DNA of 64,000 bases, from contig NW_027185501.1 of NCBI RefSeq assembly GCF_040183065.1, positions 1,328,001-1,392,000 of the forward strand, written 5' to 3'. Under the pieces are notes generated by a model, which saw nothing but the letters and a program-made list of their open reading frames with translations, had not been told where the DNA came from and searched no databases. The stretch is from Periplaneta americana (taxonomy: Eukaryota > Arthropoda > Insecta > Blattodea > Blattidae). The position numbers and the translations under genes are program-made. This document shows positions 45,237 through 61,469 of the stretch, piece by piece. Positions within the stretch are counted from its first letter, which is position 1, and each line of letters opens with the position of its first letter.

Positions 45237-48031
45237 TGTTCGAACAGTGAAATATTAGTACGTTCTTGACTTTTTGACAGTGTTGTCCTTATTTCTCCAC
45301 ACTTTACAAAGTATTTACCTAATATCCTAGCGCTAGCCTTTAATTTATACGTTACTTCGAGTGTATGCTTCAGAATAATATTCGTAATTTACTACACTAT
45401 CTCCATGACGATAATGAATTTAACATTACAGATGCAAATTATTACCTATCTACCAATTATTCCGATATCACCGAAAATTCGTGAGGTTTCTAATTGTTTT
45501 GTGAAATGATTTTATATTCATTTATCTTTTAATTTATAGGTCTCCAAACTACTGACTTTGTTTGAAGATAATTTGATCATTCTTTTAAATGACACAGTCT
45601 CTTTAAACTTTTTAAAGTCCAGATAATATTTAGAATTTACATAGCAATTATTGTAATTATCCATCCTTTGTACCTGTTATATCTATATGAAAGATCATTA
45701 TAATTATAAAACCGGTACCTTTTTACGTTTCTTGTAGATATATTTCCTACTAAGGCTACTGAATAAGAATTCATATTTGAGCGTTTTAATAAAAATTATC
45801 AACATTTGCACAGGGCTAGATCTCATTTCTACATGACAAGGAATATGTAGCAGAGTGAGTGAGTGAGTGAGTGAGTGAGTGAGTGAGCGAGCGAGTGAGT
45901 TTTGAAATATCAGAAACTCAGTTTCAAAAGATTCACAAAAAGAATTTACAGTAAGTTAATTGTATATTTTATGCAAACCAACGAAAACCAGTTTTAGCAT
46001 GCCATTTCTGCTCATCGCTCGCTCTCTGTGAAGAAAATAGGAAATTATATGTATTCTAATACAACAGTAGTTAATTTGACACAATATTGATATTGATATT
46101 GATTTATTGATATAGTTCACAAGTACCAGTACAAAACTTACTAATATAACAAAATATCTATAAACAACATACTACATACTAAATATACAATTTCCTAGAC
46201 TCATTATTTTATCGCAAATCTCAATAATTTATTGGTTCAAACTTGCACTTACGTCTGGTTTTAGTGCATGTTTAAACCAATCATGATAACCATTAAGACA
46301 TTAAACCTTATTTATCTGCTCCTTTTCACAATTTAATTGTAATTATTTAGGTCTTACTTTACATAATAACTTATTATTCCAAAAATGTGATCAGATGTCG
46401 ACATACTGTAAGTCATGAACCTGAATTAGCTGACTCGATACATTCTATATGTAGGTTAATCTTTATTTCTTACAATATTTCCTTGTCAGCAGAAACGTTT
46501 GCGTAACTTTAATGAAGACTACCACATACCAGCTTAAACACAAACTTGTCAAGTTGCTTACATAATCAACCTCAATTTAGTTTCATCATTGTGTCGCATG
46601 TACTCATTATCAATTCATTACTATTATAATGCCTACTAAATTTATTATAAATGCATTATTATTGAAATTAAAACATATTAGTAAAGCAATTTATAAAGTC
46701 AAAATTATCTTCTGAACCTTTACTAAATAATATAGCTATCTGAATACATTAATAACTACCTTAATTCTCTATTGTCAATTTTTATTATTTTAAAACCTTG
46801 ACATAATTCTATCTTATTTTCAAAACCTGTCTGCTTATCTAATTTAATTAATAATAAGTGTTTCTAATTTTAGGAAAATTTAGTCTTTGCTGATGCCTAT
46901 CTCTTAGTAGGTAGTTTCGTTCAGTATCTATAGTTTTGATTGAATCTACTTTATTTCTGATAGAGTTTCTATTTGTCAATTTACCTCTTAATAACTGTTC
47001 GTCACCTTCTCCTACTCCATCGGTCGGTAACGCACAGTTCCTCCATATTATAGCACTTCCTCTCGCGCACCCCGGACTATAGTGAGGATCACGTAAGTTC
47101 AGTTCCCAAACAGCAAATATTTCCGCCTTGTCAGTGTTGCCAACTGTTACCAGATATCACCACATGTAGTAAAATCACGATCCTATGTACTGAATGACTT
47201 CTTTACTCACCGTACTTTACCTTAATGTTGGAAGGTTATTCTAAATAGTTTCAATAATAATGAGAAATATATTGCTATGTTCTATTCTTTTATTCCTTTA
47301 CATTATTATTAGTATTAGCATTAATAGGTTACTAGACGTAAATATACAACAAAGTATAGTATATAATATTCAAGAATCAAATCTGTTCCAAGACCAATTA
47401 AATTATTGTCACTTCACTTCAAAGATTCCAGCGTACATATACTGTACTTCCTAAAGGTAGATAAATTAATACCCAATTGACTTTTGGTTGGAATTCGAAT
47501 GAACTTCTGATTATCTTTTGAAATTAGTAAGGAAATGGATAATACAACTAGGCTAAAACTGAAATAATAATAAATCAACTTACAAAAATAATTTTGGTCC
47601 TTAAAGCCATAAGTAACTTCACTTCTAGATACCATTTTAAAGATTTCATTTGTTTGTAAATTGCTTAATAATGTTACACTTACACTTATTATTTCTGGAA
47701 CTCCACGTCTGTCATTGAAAAAATGTATGATACATAACTGTGAAGTCTCTTTTTGGCTCTTGTGTCCTAAATTTAAATAAGAAAAAACAAATGATTCAAG
47801 AAATGTGAGCTGGTGAAAATTAAATACTCAATTAATAAAATAATTACTACCAAAAGAGTATTTTATTAATTCTATACAAAAGATGGATTACACAGAACAG
47901 ATGGCCAGAAATCATAGATTTATACACAACATACAGCATGAAACGATCATCAAAAAATGCTTTTTGTACACAATAACATCTTTCAAACGAAGTGAAATAG
48001 CCAATAAGTTCAATAAATATTATGCTAATAA
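45237..48031. other. intergenic, no gene seen
   Basis: AT-rich. A (GTGA)n tract lies at 45854-45900. A GC-richer patch at 47010-47150 could be promoter-like, but no exon or known motif supports it. ORFs at 47260-47454 and 47414-47635 lack recognisable domains. Confidence 0.3.
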
Positions 48032-48039
48032 GTAATAAC

Positions 48040-50235
<2,196 letters not shown>

Positions 50236-50298
50236 CATATGACTAATATCAGAATTACATTCCATAAATCAACACAATAATTCCTGTAACTTCCCTAC

Positions 50299-50455
50299 CT
50301 TTATGTAACTTGTCATAAATGAATCTCGCAATTGCATCTTTCGTAAAATCATCAGCATCAGTCACTGGATGTTTACGTAGTCTATGTTTTCCTGGTGTCA
50401 CAAGTGGGGTCCCCTTCTGTGAATTTCTCACATTCGTGGCTGTAGTAAAGCCAAG
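50299..50455 (-). CDS. IS630/Tc1-like DDE protein, second HTH exon
   Basis: The exon runs from a TTATTACAG acceptor (phase 0) to an AAAG|GTAGGG donor (phase 1), 157 nt. It encodes TPGKHRLRKHPVTDADDFTK and FIYDKLHK, the second half of the N-terminal HTH region of an insect DDE endonuclease family. Its partner exon is at 53624-53775; phases agree. The exon is isolated in the 780-bp spacer between the two hAT copies. Further exons with the DDE core were not found. Confidence 0.55.
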
Positions 50456-51015
50456 CTGTAATAACAAACAATAACATAACACTTCTAAAAATTGTTATAT
50501 CATAAAATTCATGCATGATACCAACATTTGCAGCTATATGAATAGAAAATGATCAATATGTTAGGTTGGGTCTACGATAGGTTTAAGTAGGCTAATATTT
50601 AGGTAATTCTCCAGAAAAGCTAAATCAAAGAAGGCATAATTTTATTTTGTTTAATTGATTTCTGTGATATTTACATAGTGATGAACACGTGGTTTTAGTG
50701 CACAGCCACAAATACTTTCAGCACAAAAATCCTTTGACACTTACCTGTATATTCTAATGCATTGTTGTAGTCCCTCCCTCAAACTTGTTACTAATTACCA
50801 ATATAACATGCGAGAGGTCCATGACGAAGAGAAATGGTTAGTTTCCCAGTAGTGCGTCCTCGTCCTCTCGAGTGTTATATCTTAACAAGTACTTTGGGTG
50901 GGGTAGCTTTTCTGAAGAAACACCATATTTAATATTACTTAGACCAGTCATGAATAAATTATTCAGCCAGAGTCAACGTTCCTATGCTTTATAGAGTATG
51001 TTATATAGTTATTAT

Positions 51016-53211
<2,196 letters not shown>

Positions 53212-53623
53212 GTTATTATATAAAACTGAATTATTTTTAAGCACCATAACAGGCCAACATTCATGTAATATTTGCTGCAATATCAAGTTAATAATTACAA
53301 TATGACTTGTATTTTCTTCGGCCGATGTGGCATGTAAATTGTGATCTGAACGGTTAATTTAATACTAAAAGAGAAAACTGGAAATTTACTTTCGTGCTGT
53401 TTGATTATTTGTTCGTCTAATTTGTAAATGTATTTAAGCTATCACCTACTGCAGTATTACAGTATCTTAAATGTATTTAGTTTGGCAATATGAAAATCAC
53501 TGACTTGATTAAACATCTAGGCCTTACTTAAAAATTTGTTTTGTTTGACCACAATCATGAAATTATTAGTGCAAACTCCTAAAACTGAATACCACTTTGA
53601 AATGTATGCTTAAGAATACTTAC

Positions 53624-53775
53624 TCCTAATAATTGTCCTATTCTGGTTGTAATTGCTGTCTCCGTTAGCATAATTCCTTCTTCATTATCTTCTTTCTTCA
53701 ACTCATTATACACGTGAACTACAGATTTCTGAAGCGTACTCTGAATGCCACACATTTTCTTCCTTGGAGGAGTCA
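53624..53775 (-). CDS. IS630/Tc1-like DDE protein, first HTH exon
   Basis: A GTTGCAG acceptor precedes TGACTCCTCCAAGGAAG and a GGA|GTAAGT donor follows, 152 nt ending in phase 0. It encodes TPPRKKMCGIQSTLQKSVVH and RIGQLLG, the start of an HTH found in a family of insect DDE endonucleases. The natural ATG would lie in an exon further up or is lost. The intron to the next exon contains the complete right hAT copy. It could be a transposon gene with introns or a domesticated one. Confidence 0.55.
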
Positions 53776-54278
53776 CTGCAACACTATTTCATTTTTTTGA
53801 CATAGTAATAAAAATCTAAACACGAAAGAAATTCATTAAAATTTGAAATAATATTTCTATCCATTAACCACGTGCATTATCACGCCCAAGTATATTATAT
53901 TTATTCGTACTTATCTGACTATTCTTGAATTATAACCACAACGCAACACATAAAATAACTATTATGTATTAATATTAATACTAATATTAATTAATTATTA
54001 ATAAGTTCGAATTTCACTATCTTCCAGTAACCGGCTGAGAAATCTAGTACAATTTTAATTTCATGGAACTCCAGTACCGGCAAATATTGTCGATATTTGC
54101 CTCAGCTGCCAACATACCAGTTACAAAATCACTACCATTTATAGTATTTGTCAGTATCGAAATTCGAAACGAAGTTGGCAAAAGAAAATTCAACCTTCAA
54201 ACTAGAAAATCACCATAATCCACTAGCATTTGTAGTAATGGGGGAAAAATGGTTAGGTTTCACCCTTAGGGTATCAAG

Positions 54279-55601
54279 TTACCTGGTCTTCCCTATACCA
54301 ACGGCATGTGGCATTCTTATAAATTCATCTTCACTTGCGCTGACTTTGCCGGTTGATCTACAATCGCTTCTCCTTGTTGAGTTTTCACTTGCGCGCATCA
54401 GCCTACCCTCACTGGTCGTTCTCTCAGTCTGTGCCTCAGCTCCCCAAACAGCATCTTCACTGGTTCCTGCATCTTCTTCCATACTAGGTTTTCCTTCTTC
54501 ACTCTTCTTTCTTCTAAAGGGATCTGTGATAACAGTGTTCTCTAGTTTACTTAGATATGCTCTAATATCATTCACTCCCGTAAGCTCATCAATTCTTCTA
54601 TTTGTTATTTCTGATTTCTTCTGCCCACTTGATGAGTTACTATTCTTATCAGTCCTCTCTACGCTTCTAGACTTCCTGTTTCGTGATGCACTTCTTCTGT
54701 TTACGTGTGGTGTAGATGATGCTCTATTTCCACAAGTCTCTATTTCGTTATTTCTGTTCTTGTTACCGCAACTGAATGAATCCTCAATGTTTTGATTATT
54801 TAAGGACTCTACGTTAACTATGTTTCCGTTTATCTTCATTTTATCTTTTACTAAAGTTGCCCTAAATCCTTTACCTCGAGCTTCTTTTAATATTGGAATT
54901 AACTTCTTTCGTTTCTCTCTAATTTCTTTTGAAAAGTCATTTTCTATGAATATATTTGTGCCTCTGAGTTGATGCGTATTGGCAATGATGTGTTCTTTGA
55001 TAAAGTAACTGTTCAATTTCACAATAATTGGTCTTTTATTTCCCTTACCTACTCTATACGCGTTATTTATCGCACTTGTGTCCAAGTTTAGACTGAAATA
55101 CTTAGTAAATAATTCTAACACTATGAAACCAGTATCAATCCCTTTTTCATGATTGCACTCTTCAACACCATAAATTACAATGTTATTAATTCTACTATCA
55201 TTTTCCCATTTTTTAACTATCGATTTTAACACCACCTGCTCTTGGATAACCTCCTTTAACTTCCTTTCCACTTCAGTGTATCTACTTACTAGTGTATCAA
55301 TATCACTTGCTACTTTGTTTAGTAGAACACTTGCCTTCAGTCTGTCTTCTCTGGTTTCTGTCATATAGTTTATCCATTCTCTTTGAAACACTTCATCACT
55401 GAAGTCTCTTCCTTCTGTATCTCCAGGACCAGCGTTTAACTCCACATTTCCAATAATCAGTAGAACTGATAAAACAGCCGCTGCCACAAATATGTTGATT
55501 CTATCAGACACTATAGCATATTCACCTTTTGAACATCTGCAACACTGCCCTGCATTGAAGCACCCGATTCGCGCCCTGTAAGAATTTAGGTCGTCGCCCA
55601 T
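54279..55601 (-). CDS. LINE ORF1-like protein with degenerate 2A motif
   Basis: An intact 440-aa ORF. Residues 36-50 are hydrophobic (INIFVAAAVLSVLLII), followed by GNVELNAGPG at 51-60, which resembles the 2A ribosome-skipping motif D(V/I)ExNPGP with D to N and P to A changes. Residues 85-135 look like a coiled coil, 138-235 an RRM (NNIVIYGVEE, RPIIVKLNSYF) and 240-262 a CTD-like segment, as in L1/CR1-type ORF1 RNA chaperones. The tail is Ser/Arg/Glu-rich. No ORF2 follows on the minus strand within the 500 bp before the next exon. The stop sits in CCAGGTAACT, a possible splice donor. It may be a LINE fragment or a domesticated ORF1. Confidence 0.7.
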   Translation of the reverse strand: MGDDLNSYRARIGCFNAGQCCRCSKGEYAIVSDRINIFVAAAVLSVLLIIGNVELNAGPGDTEGRDFSDEVFQREWINYMTETREDRLKASVLLNKVASDIDTLVSRYTEVERKLKEVIQEQVVLKSIVKKWENDSRINNIVIYGVEECNHEKGIDTGFIVLELFTKYFSLNLDTSAINNAYRVGKGNKRPIIVKLNSYFIKEHIIANTHQLRGTNIFIENDFSKEIREKRKKLIPILKEARGKGFRATLVKDKMKINGNIVNVESLNNQNIEDSFSCGNKNRNNEIETCGNRASSTPHVNRRSASRNRKSRSVERTDKNSNSSSGQKKSEITNRRIDELTGVNDIRAYLSKLENTVITDPFRRKKSEEGKPSMEEDAGTSEDAVWGAEAQTERTTSEGRLMRASENSTRRSDCRSTGKVSASEDEFIRMPHAVGIGKTR

Positions 55602-56209
55602 ACCTTCTTCACACGCTAACCTACTTGTTTATGCTGCTTACTACACAACCGTTCTCTACGACTGCACTTTGTGAACTGATGTGTTAATTTGACACATACT
55701 TTGTAATTATGAGATCTGTAGCAGTTGTGTTATTTGCCACGTTACCAATAATATCAGATATCTGATGTCAGTTTATTGTTTTTTCAGTTATTATTTAAAC
55801 ACTCCTAGAAATAAACTGACACATTATGGACTAAAATAACATTTGCGATCCTAAAATGGTGACATAATATTTCAATAAAAACCTTCAATTTAAACAGATT
55901 TAAGTAGGCCTACTTGTCTTTGCACAAACTACCGTGGTCAAACGTATCTATTAACCCTTAACTACTATCGTCGGGTCAATAATGACCCAGTTACTTTAAT
56001 TTCTTAGATATCTGTACGAGTTTTAATAATTCATTGTTGTGGCTTTCTGTATTCTTCCACTGCGGTGTTCTGCATCAGTTAAAGCTTGATTTTCGTCAGA
56101 AAAAATTGTATCTTGCTCACAAGGAGGAAGTCGGGTCACTGCTGACCCGACAATAGTAGTTAATGCAACTTTCTTTGGGATAAGTGTTTTTATATTGTAT
56201 TTTATTTTC

Positions 56210-58219
56210 TGAATAATTGCACCATGTATGAGAAGAAAATTACTGCTTGTTAGACTAAGTCTCTAACAATGATTTAAGCGATCCAGAAACTATAGTAAGT
56301 GATCATGATACACAGAGTGAGGAAGAAATTCCAGATGAAGATCTCAGGGAAATATTACAATTCTCAATAGATAATTCAAGTGAACTAGATCATCAACCAG
56401 AGAAATTTACTGTGCCGGATGGTAAAAATCATACACATTAATAGTGGCGGCTCGTGAAGCAGGATTAGTGGCGGCTCGTGAAGCAGGACTAGTGGCGGCT
56501 CGTGAAGCAGGACTAGTGGCGGCTCGTGAAGAGGGTTCATCTGCATTTCTACAACAGGAACCAGCTATAACTACAGGACCAGCTAAAGAACCAGAGGCAT
56601 CTATATTGACAGAACGTGAACTAGAGGTATGTGTAGTGGGAGGTCGTGAAGCAGAGATATTTCAAACATATACAGGAAATGGAGGAAGTGTTTATGGAAA
56701 AAATAGATACAAATAGTTCACTGCACCTTTCCACAGTTCGAGGACCAGACAACATCATATAGTTAGGGTAAAATTGCCTCAACTCAGAAGTACAGCAAGA
56801 ACAATTCATTCTAATGAACCAACTTGATTTTTGAAAGTTACTTTTTGATGATAAAATTCTGAATTTGATTGTTACTCATACAAATGCAAAAATAACACAA
56901 CTTTCTGCAAACTATGGTAAAACAGCTTCATTCACTAATCACATCGATACTGTGGAACTGAAGGCTTTTCTGGGGCTACTGTACTTGAATGGAGTTTTAA
57001 AGTCTGGCAATGAGGACGCAAAGGGTTTGTGGAATGTTGACGGTACCGGCAGAGATATTTTCAGAGCCACAGTGAGTTTAGATCGGTTTCGGTTTCATTC
57101 ATTACAATAAGGTTTGATGATCCTGCAGAGAGAGAACTAAGGAAAGAAAATGGCGATAGAACAGCCGCTATTTCAGAAATATTTTAATGATTTATTACCA
57201 ACTGCAAAGCCAACTCTACACCATCTGAATTTTTAACTGTTGATGAAATGTTGGTTGGGTTTCGTGGACGGTGTCTGTTCTGTATGTACATAAAGAACAA
57301 GCCATAGAAATACGGTTTGAAGATTATGTGTTTGTGTGATTCTAAAAGGCACTATCTGTTAAATGCTTTCATATACAGTGGCAAATGGAATTTTCCAAAT
57401 CCAAGAAAGTTGAGTATTCCAACACAAAATGTACTCTCATTAGTCATACAGACTCAAACAGAAACATAACTGGTGACAACTGGTTTAGTTCTATTGAGCT
57501 AGTCCACGAACTATTGAAGGTTGGACTGACGTACATAGGAACCGTAAGGCAGAACAAACGGGAGATACCCGAGAACATTATCCGAACGAAAAAGGATGCA
57601 GAAGGAACTAAGAAGTTTTTTTACCAAGGATAAAACCTTAGTAAGCTATGTACCAAAAAAAGGAAAATTTGTTTGTCTTATTTCTTCTATGCATCACGAC
57701 AGCAGCATTGCCGAAAATGGAAAGCCAGGAATTATTGAAGATTACAACAGAACTAAAGTAGGGATAGATTTATTGGACCAAAAATGTGCAAACTACTCTG
57801 TTCAGAGAAGAAAGAGAAGATGACCACTTGCAATTTTCATGGCATTACTGGATATTGCTTCTGTCAATGCTCATACGCTTTTCACATCAAAAGACATACA
57901 TGCAAGTCGTAGGGATTTCGGTGTAAATTCAGGGAAAGCTTTAGTTAGCCCACATATTCAACGAAGGATGCTTGAATCTAGAGTTCCTAGAATATTACGA
58001 GCAACCATGAAGAAAATTGTTGGGGAGAAGGATAAACCTGAGAGAAGAGAGGAGCGACCTACGAAAAGAAAACGCGTTATGTTTGCCCATCTTCTGTTGA
58101 CAACAAGCATTCCAGTCTGCAGTGAATGCAATAGAACTGTTTGCAAGAAGTATTGCACTGTTAAGATCATCTGTAATCATTGCAGTGAAGAGATACATAG
58201 CACTGACAGTGATGAGTAA
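56210..58219 (+). pseudogene. piggyBac transposase, decayed
   Basis: Segments in order: an acidic N-terminus (SEEEIPDEDLREILQFS, about 56320), the repeat block, ILNLIVTHTNAKITQLSANY and WNVDGTGRDIFRATVSLDRF (56850-57090), then TVDEMLVGFRGR (first catalytic Asp, 57240), ITGDNWFSSIELVHELL (second, 57475), VGIDLLDQKCANYSVQRRKR (third, 57765) and a Cys-rich C-terminus (CSECNRTVCKKYC, CNHCSEE, 58115-58195). Stops and shifts occur near 56440, 56720-56850, 57110, 57230, 57310 and 57630. The DDD core and Cys-rich domain are otherwise in normal order. Confidence 0.85.
56443..56538 (+). repeat. 24-bp tandem repeat x4 in piggyBac N-terminus
   Basis: Four units of AGTGGCGGCTCGTGAAGCAG plus GACT. In one frame each reads VAAREAGL; a similar VGGREAEI lies downstream at 56635. 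The repeat is in phase, so its expansion keeps that frame open. Confidence 0.9.
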
Positions 58220-58807
58220 AAGTGTCAATGAAGATGAATATTGTTGGTACCTGGTGACACTGGTCATGGATTATTCATATGTCTTTTAGCTATCCTTTCA
58301 TGTATTCAGTGATTTTTTTATCGTAGGAACATTTTTTATTTGATGTTTAATGCCCAAATAATGAAGATGATAATTTTGATTTTCTTTTTTTTCCATTCAC
58401 AGTTTTCGTTATACGAGTATATTAGTTGCTTGCAATTTTGTTTAAAGAAATTAATTTTTCACCAATTTCATTGACAGCTTTGTTTAATGCTTCAATAACA
58501 GTAATAATGCATATGCATAGTGATTAAATTATTAATAATACATGTTTTGTATGTATTTACAAATCATTGAAAATGTATGATGAAAATTTGACTAACACTT
58601 TAACATGATGTATTGGAGAAGGTAAATTGGAAAATTTCAATAAATGTTATGAATATGGTCTTCAAAACCTTCAAAATGCTGTGTGCGTTAATAGAAAGTT
58701 CACAACTTTCATCAGTCTCGAAATATATAGAAAAATGTTTTCGGATCAGATTTGACCCGATGATAGTACTTGTGTTCCAAAAACGGACAATAGTAGTTAA
58801 GGGTTAA

Positions 58808-60300
58808 ATTTGTTAGATATTTACGAAAGTGATACAATTATAATTTATTGAGGTATTCATTATTATAAGTTGCCTATGTTGAGAGTCAATTTGTAATCAG
58901 TTATTTAACGACGCTGTGTCAAGTACTCAGTTATATATCGTTAGTGTATTTCTTAAGAGCGACATATTATTTTCTTGTTAATCGTAGGTGTGGAGCATTA
59001 TTCGATCTCGTTAAACCTTCTACTTACGCCGATGGTTACAAATTCCAACAAGTTACGTGAATATGAAATTCATTATTTACTACAAGTCTGTGCGTAATAA
59101 TCTATGAAATGAGCTTTTCTTAGTCCACAAGTAGATATATTAACTTATATTATTTTCTTTTTCAGAGCAACTGTTCAATGGCTTATTAGCTAGTATATTA
59201 GTATTAGCTGGTTATAATAGTTTGTTAGCTCTAAATATTTACTAATAACATCTACTCTTTGTGTTTTTCTCTTTGCAGTAGAAGCTTTTTAACAAGCAAA
59301 TGCCTATGTAAGTATTTGGATCGGCTCGATTGGTCCAATTAAATAGGGTGGCATTAGACATAGGAATTATTATTTTACTTTATATTATTTACTGTGGAAG
59401 AGATCTACCGTATCACATTCGGCGATGTGAGATGAATAGTATAACCCCACATTAATTAGTGGCTCAGAATTGAAGTTTTCCTAAACCATTATGTCTTCAA
59501 CTTAAATATTCTTCATACACCTTACACGTAACATTTTGAAACGCAATAGGCTCATTACATGAGACAGTTAGCATAAATACATAATTATATGTTTTGTTGC
59601 TCACTTTACTGGCATTCGTATCAAGATTATTCGGCATACTTAAAATAATGACAGACAGGCTTTTATGTCTGTGGTAAGCTAGTGTAACTTGTAGCTTATG
59701 GCTATAAAAGGAATACAGATGTGATAATATTCCGGAAATGCTTGGCTTCATAGCTAGGGATACAAGTTGTTTCATAACTAGTACACCATTGAGGAAACAT
59801 GTCTGCCACGAAGTAGGGGCCTACCTACAGTACAGATAAATCATTTTAAATAAAAAAGTATCGATCACGACTTTCAATCATCTGGGAAAATAAACATCAA
59901 TAAGTTATTAAACAATGATGCTGAAATGAAAACGAAATCGTATCTTAATAATCCTATTATGAGGAATATGAAGTACGTATAACATTAAACTATTCAATTT
60001 CACAATTATTATTCATACCTTGAACATATTTCCGAAGCCATTCCGTCTTCTCTCTCGGGGTGTTGGCTTTAAGACAGGTGCGGTTTTTCGGGTGAAGCTC
60101 GTGAAGCGGCGGTAGATCTTTTTTGGAAAAATTGTTTTGTTGGACCTGTTTGTTAGTTGGAATAAAAAAATCGGCATGGAACTCGGATGGATTTTGTGAG
60201 AACAGATAAAGTTTTTGTCAGTTTTTTTTAAAAGGCTAAAGAAAGGGGTGAATCTTCAGGGCGGAAAGTAGTATAGAAATGACGGGTTGTGACTGGCTCC
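58808..60300. other. intergenic, SINE tail fragment only
   Basis: TTATTTAACGACGCTGTGTCAAG at about 58899 matches the 3' part of a common insect SINE as I recall it. The minus ORF 59497-59775 has no recognisable domain. Nothing else supported. Confidence 0.3.
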
Positions 60301-60325
60301 CAATGGCTCCCATGGCTCCCCATGT

Positions 60326-60488
60326 GAAGTCAGAAGTGGGCGTGGCAAGTGACGTCAGAAGTGGGCGTGGCTAAAGTATGACGTCATGAAGGGGGTGGGG
60401 CTTAAAGTATGAAGTAAGAAAGGGGCGTAACTTAAATTATGACGTCATAAATGGCTATCTAAGAGTTCAAGGTTAAAGTGTGACGTCA
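60326..60488. promoter_or_regulatory. cluster of CRE (TGACGTCA) and GGGCGTGG sites
   Basis: Four perfect TGACGTCA palindromes start at 60350, 60379, 60440 and 60481; a TGAAGTCA variant is at 60325. Between them lie GGGCGTGG (60338 and 60363), GGGGGTGGGG and GGGGCGTAAC. The units look like a diverged tandem repeat. CREB/ATF factors bind TGACGTCA and KLF/Sp factors bind GGGCGTGG-like boxes. Whether it regulates a gene is unknown; no exon is recognised nearby. Confidence 0.5.
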
Positions 60489-60531
60489 TGCACACGTGCA
60501 GGTATGTAATTGAAGTTGGGGCATGACGTGT

Positions 60532-61030
60532 TCATACAAGTTTGTGTATTTGGGGGGGGTTGAAATACACAAGTTCATACATGTTTGAAAATCCCATCTC
60601 CTCAATGCAGATGTAATGTGCGTATTCCCTATCTGCCATGTGTGCAAATATTATGCAAGGTTGCTGATTCACATCCGGCGATAGTGTTGTGTTGGTGGAG
60701 TGGGAGATGGAGCGCGCCGTTACTTCGTGTCTCAACATGTAAACAGTCCGTCACAGTACGGCACAAAATATATTTCACCCTGTACAGATGCAGTATATAC
60801 AGTACATTCCTAGTGCAGACAACAAATGTCCACTGTTAAAGTAGTAACGTGAGTTGTAACCTTCAATCAGGCGTCCCTACGCCGAAGCCTGTTACACGTA
60901 CCGCAGCCAAGCAGCAATAGGCCTACACACAACGATTACGGACCCACCTGTGCTGTTGCAGTCGAGTGCCTGCACACTGGTCATGACATCATTTATACTC
61001 TAAACCTCATACTGGTTACTCTGTGTCCCT
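60532..61030. other. intergenic, no gene seen
   Basis: The minus ORF 60532-60738 has no recognisable domain; nothing else stands out. Confidence 0.3.
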
Positions 61031-61039
61031 AGGGCCTGC

Positions 61040-61358
61040 TTATGTGCTAATCACTTAGAGATTCCGGATTCTTGTGCTAATTTGCGCGTTGATTTTGTAG
61101 GATTCCGCAACACTATATCCGAGATTTCATCAAGTTTTTCTGTCGTTAAAATTGTAGGCCTGACACTTCTTAGTGCATCGAGAACTGATTCGTTCCACGG
61201 AATTTATTGATCAAATCACGTACAGTATCGTGATTTGGACACCTGGAATTAGGGAAACTCATACAAAATTTCTGTTTGACATTTTCCGTAAATTTATCAC
61301 CTTTGCGAAAAACGTATTCCACCAAAAACGCTCTTTCTTGAATAGGAAGCATTGTCAC
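61040..61358 (-). pseudogene. transposase N-terminal HTH (DUF4817-like) fragment
   Basis: MLPIQERAFLVEYVFRKGDK starts the reading, then SRCPNHDTVRDLINKFRGTN and, in another frame, SVRPTILTTEKLDEISDIVL and STRKLAQESGIS. These match the paired HTH domains at the N-terminus of ITm/mariner-like transposases as I know them. The catalytic domain is absent. Confidence 0.65.
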
Positions 61359-61469
61359 CAGCAGTCTTTAGCCCACACTCGCTCACAATTAGACTGCAGT
61401 CTGCCCTCAACTGATAACGTTAACTAAATAACCCCAACGGCCCGGCTGATGGTACCAACATATTTGCAG

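Larger units (their letters stand above)
55955..58803 (+). mobile_element. piggyBac element with TTAA target sites
   Basis: TTAA at 55951-55954 and 58804-58807 flank ends CCCTTAACTACTATCGTCGG and the complement of CCCTTAACTACTATTGTCCG. The TSD sequence and the CCC/GGG ends are diagnostic of piggyBac. Subterminal GGGTC motifs recur (55974, 56130-56150, 58753). Length 2,849 bp. Confidence 0.9.

Noticed and set aside
54080..54102. 23-bp imperfect palindrome GGCAAATAT...ATATTTGCC
   Set aside because: Short, AT-rich and with no context suggesting function.
54148..54795. 215-aa plus-strand ORF rich in Leu and Ser
   Set aside because: Antisense shadow of the ORF1-like protein's Ser/Arg/Glu-rich tail.
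59497..59775. 92-aa minus-strand ORF
   Set aside because: AT-rich, no recognisable domain, no convincing splice context or partner exon.
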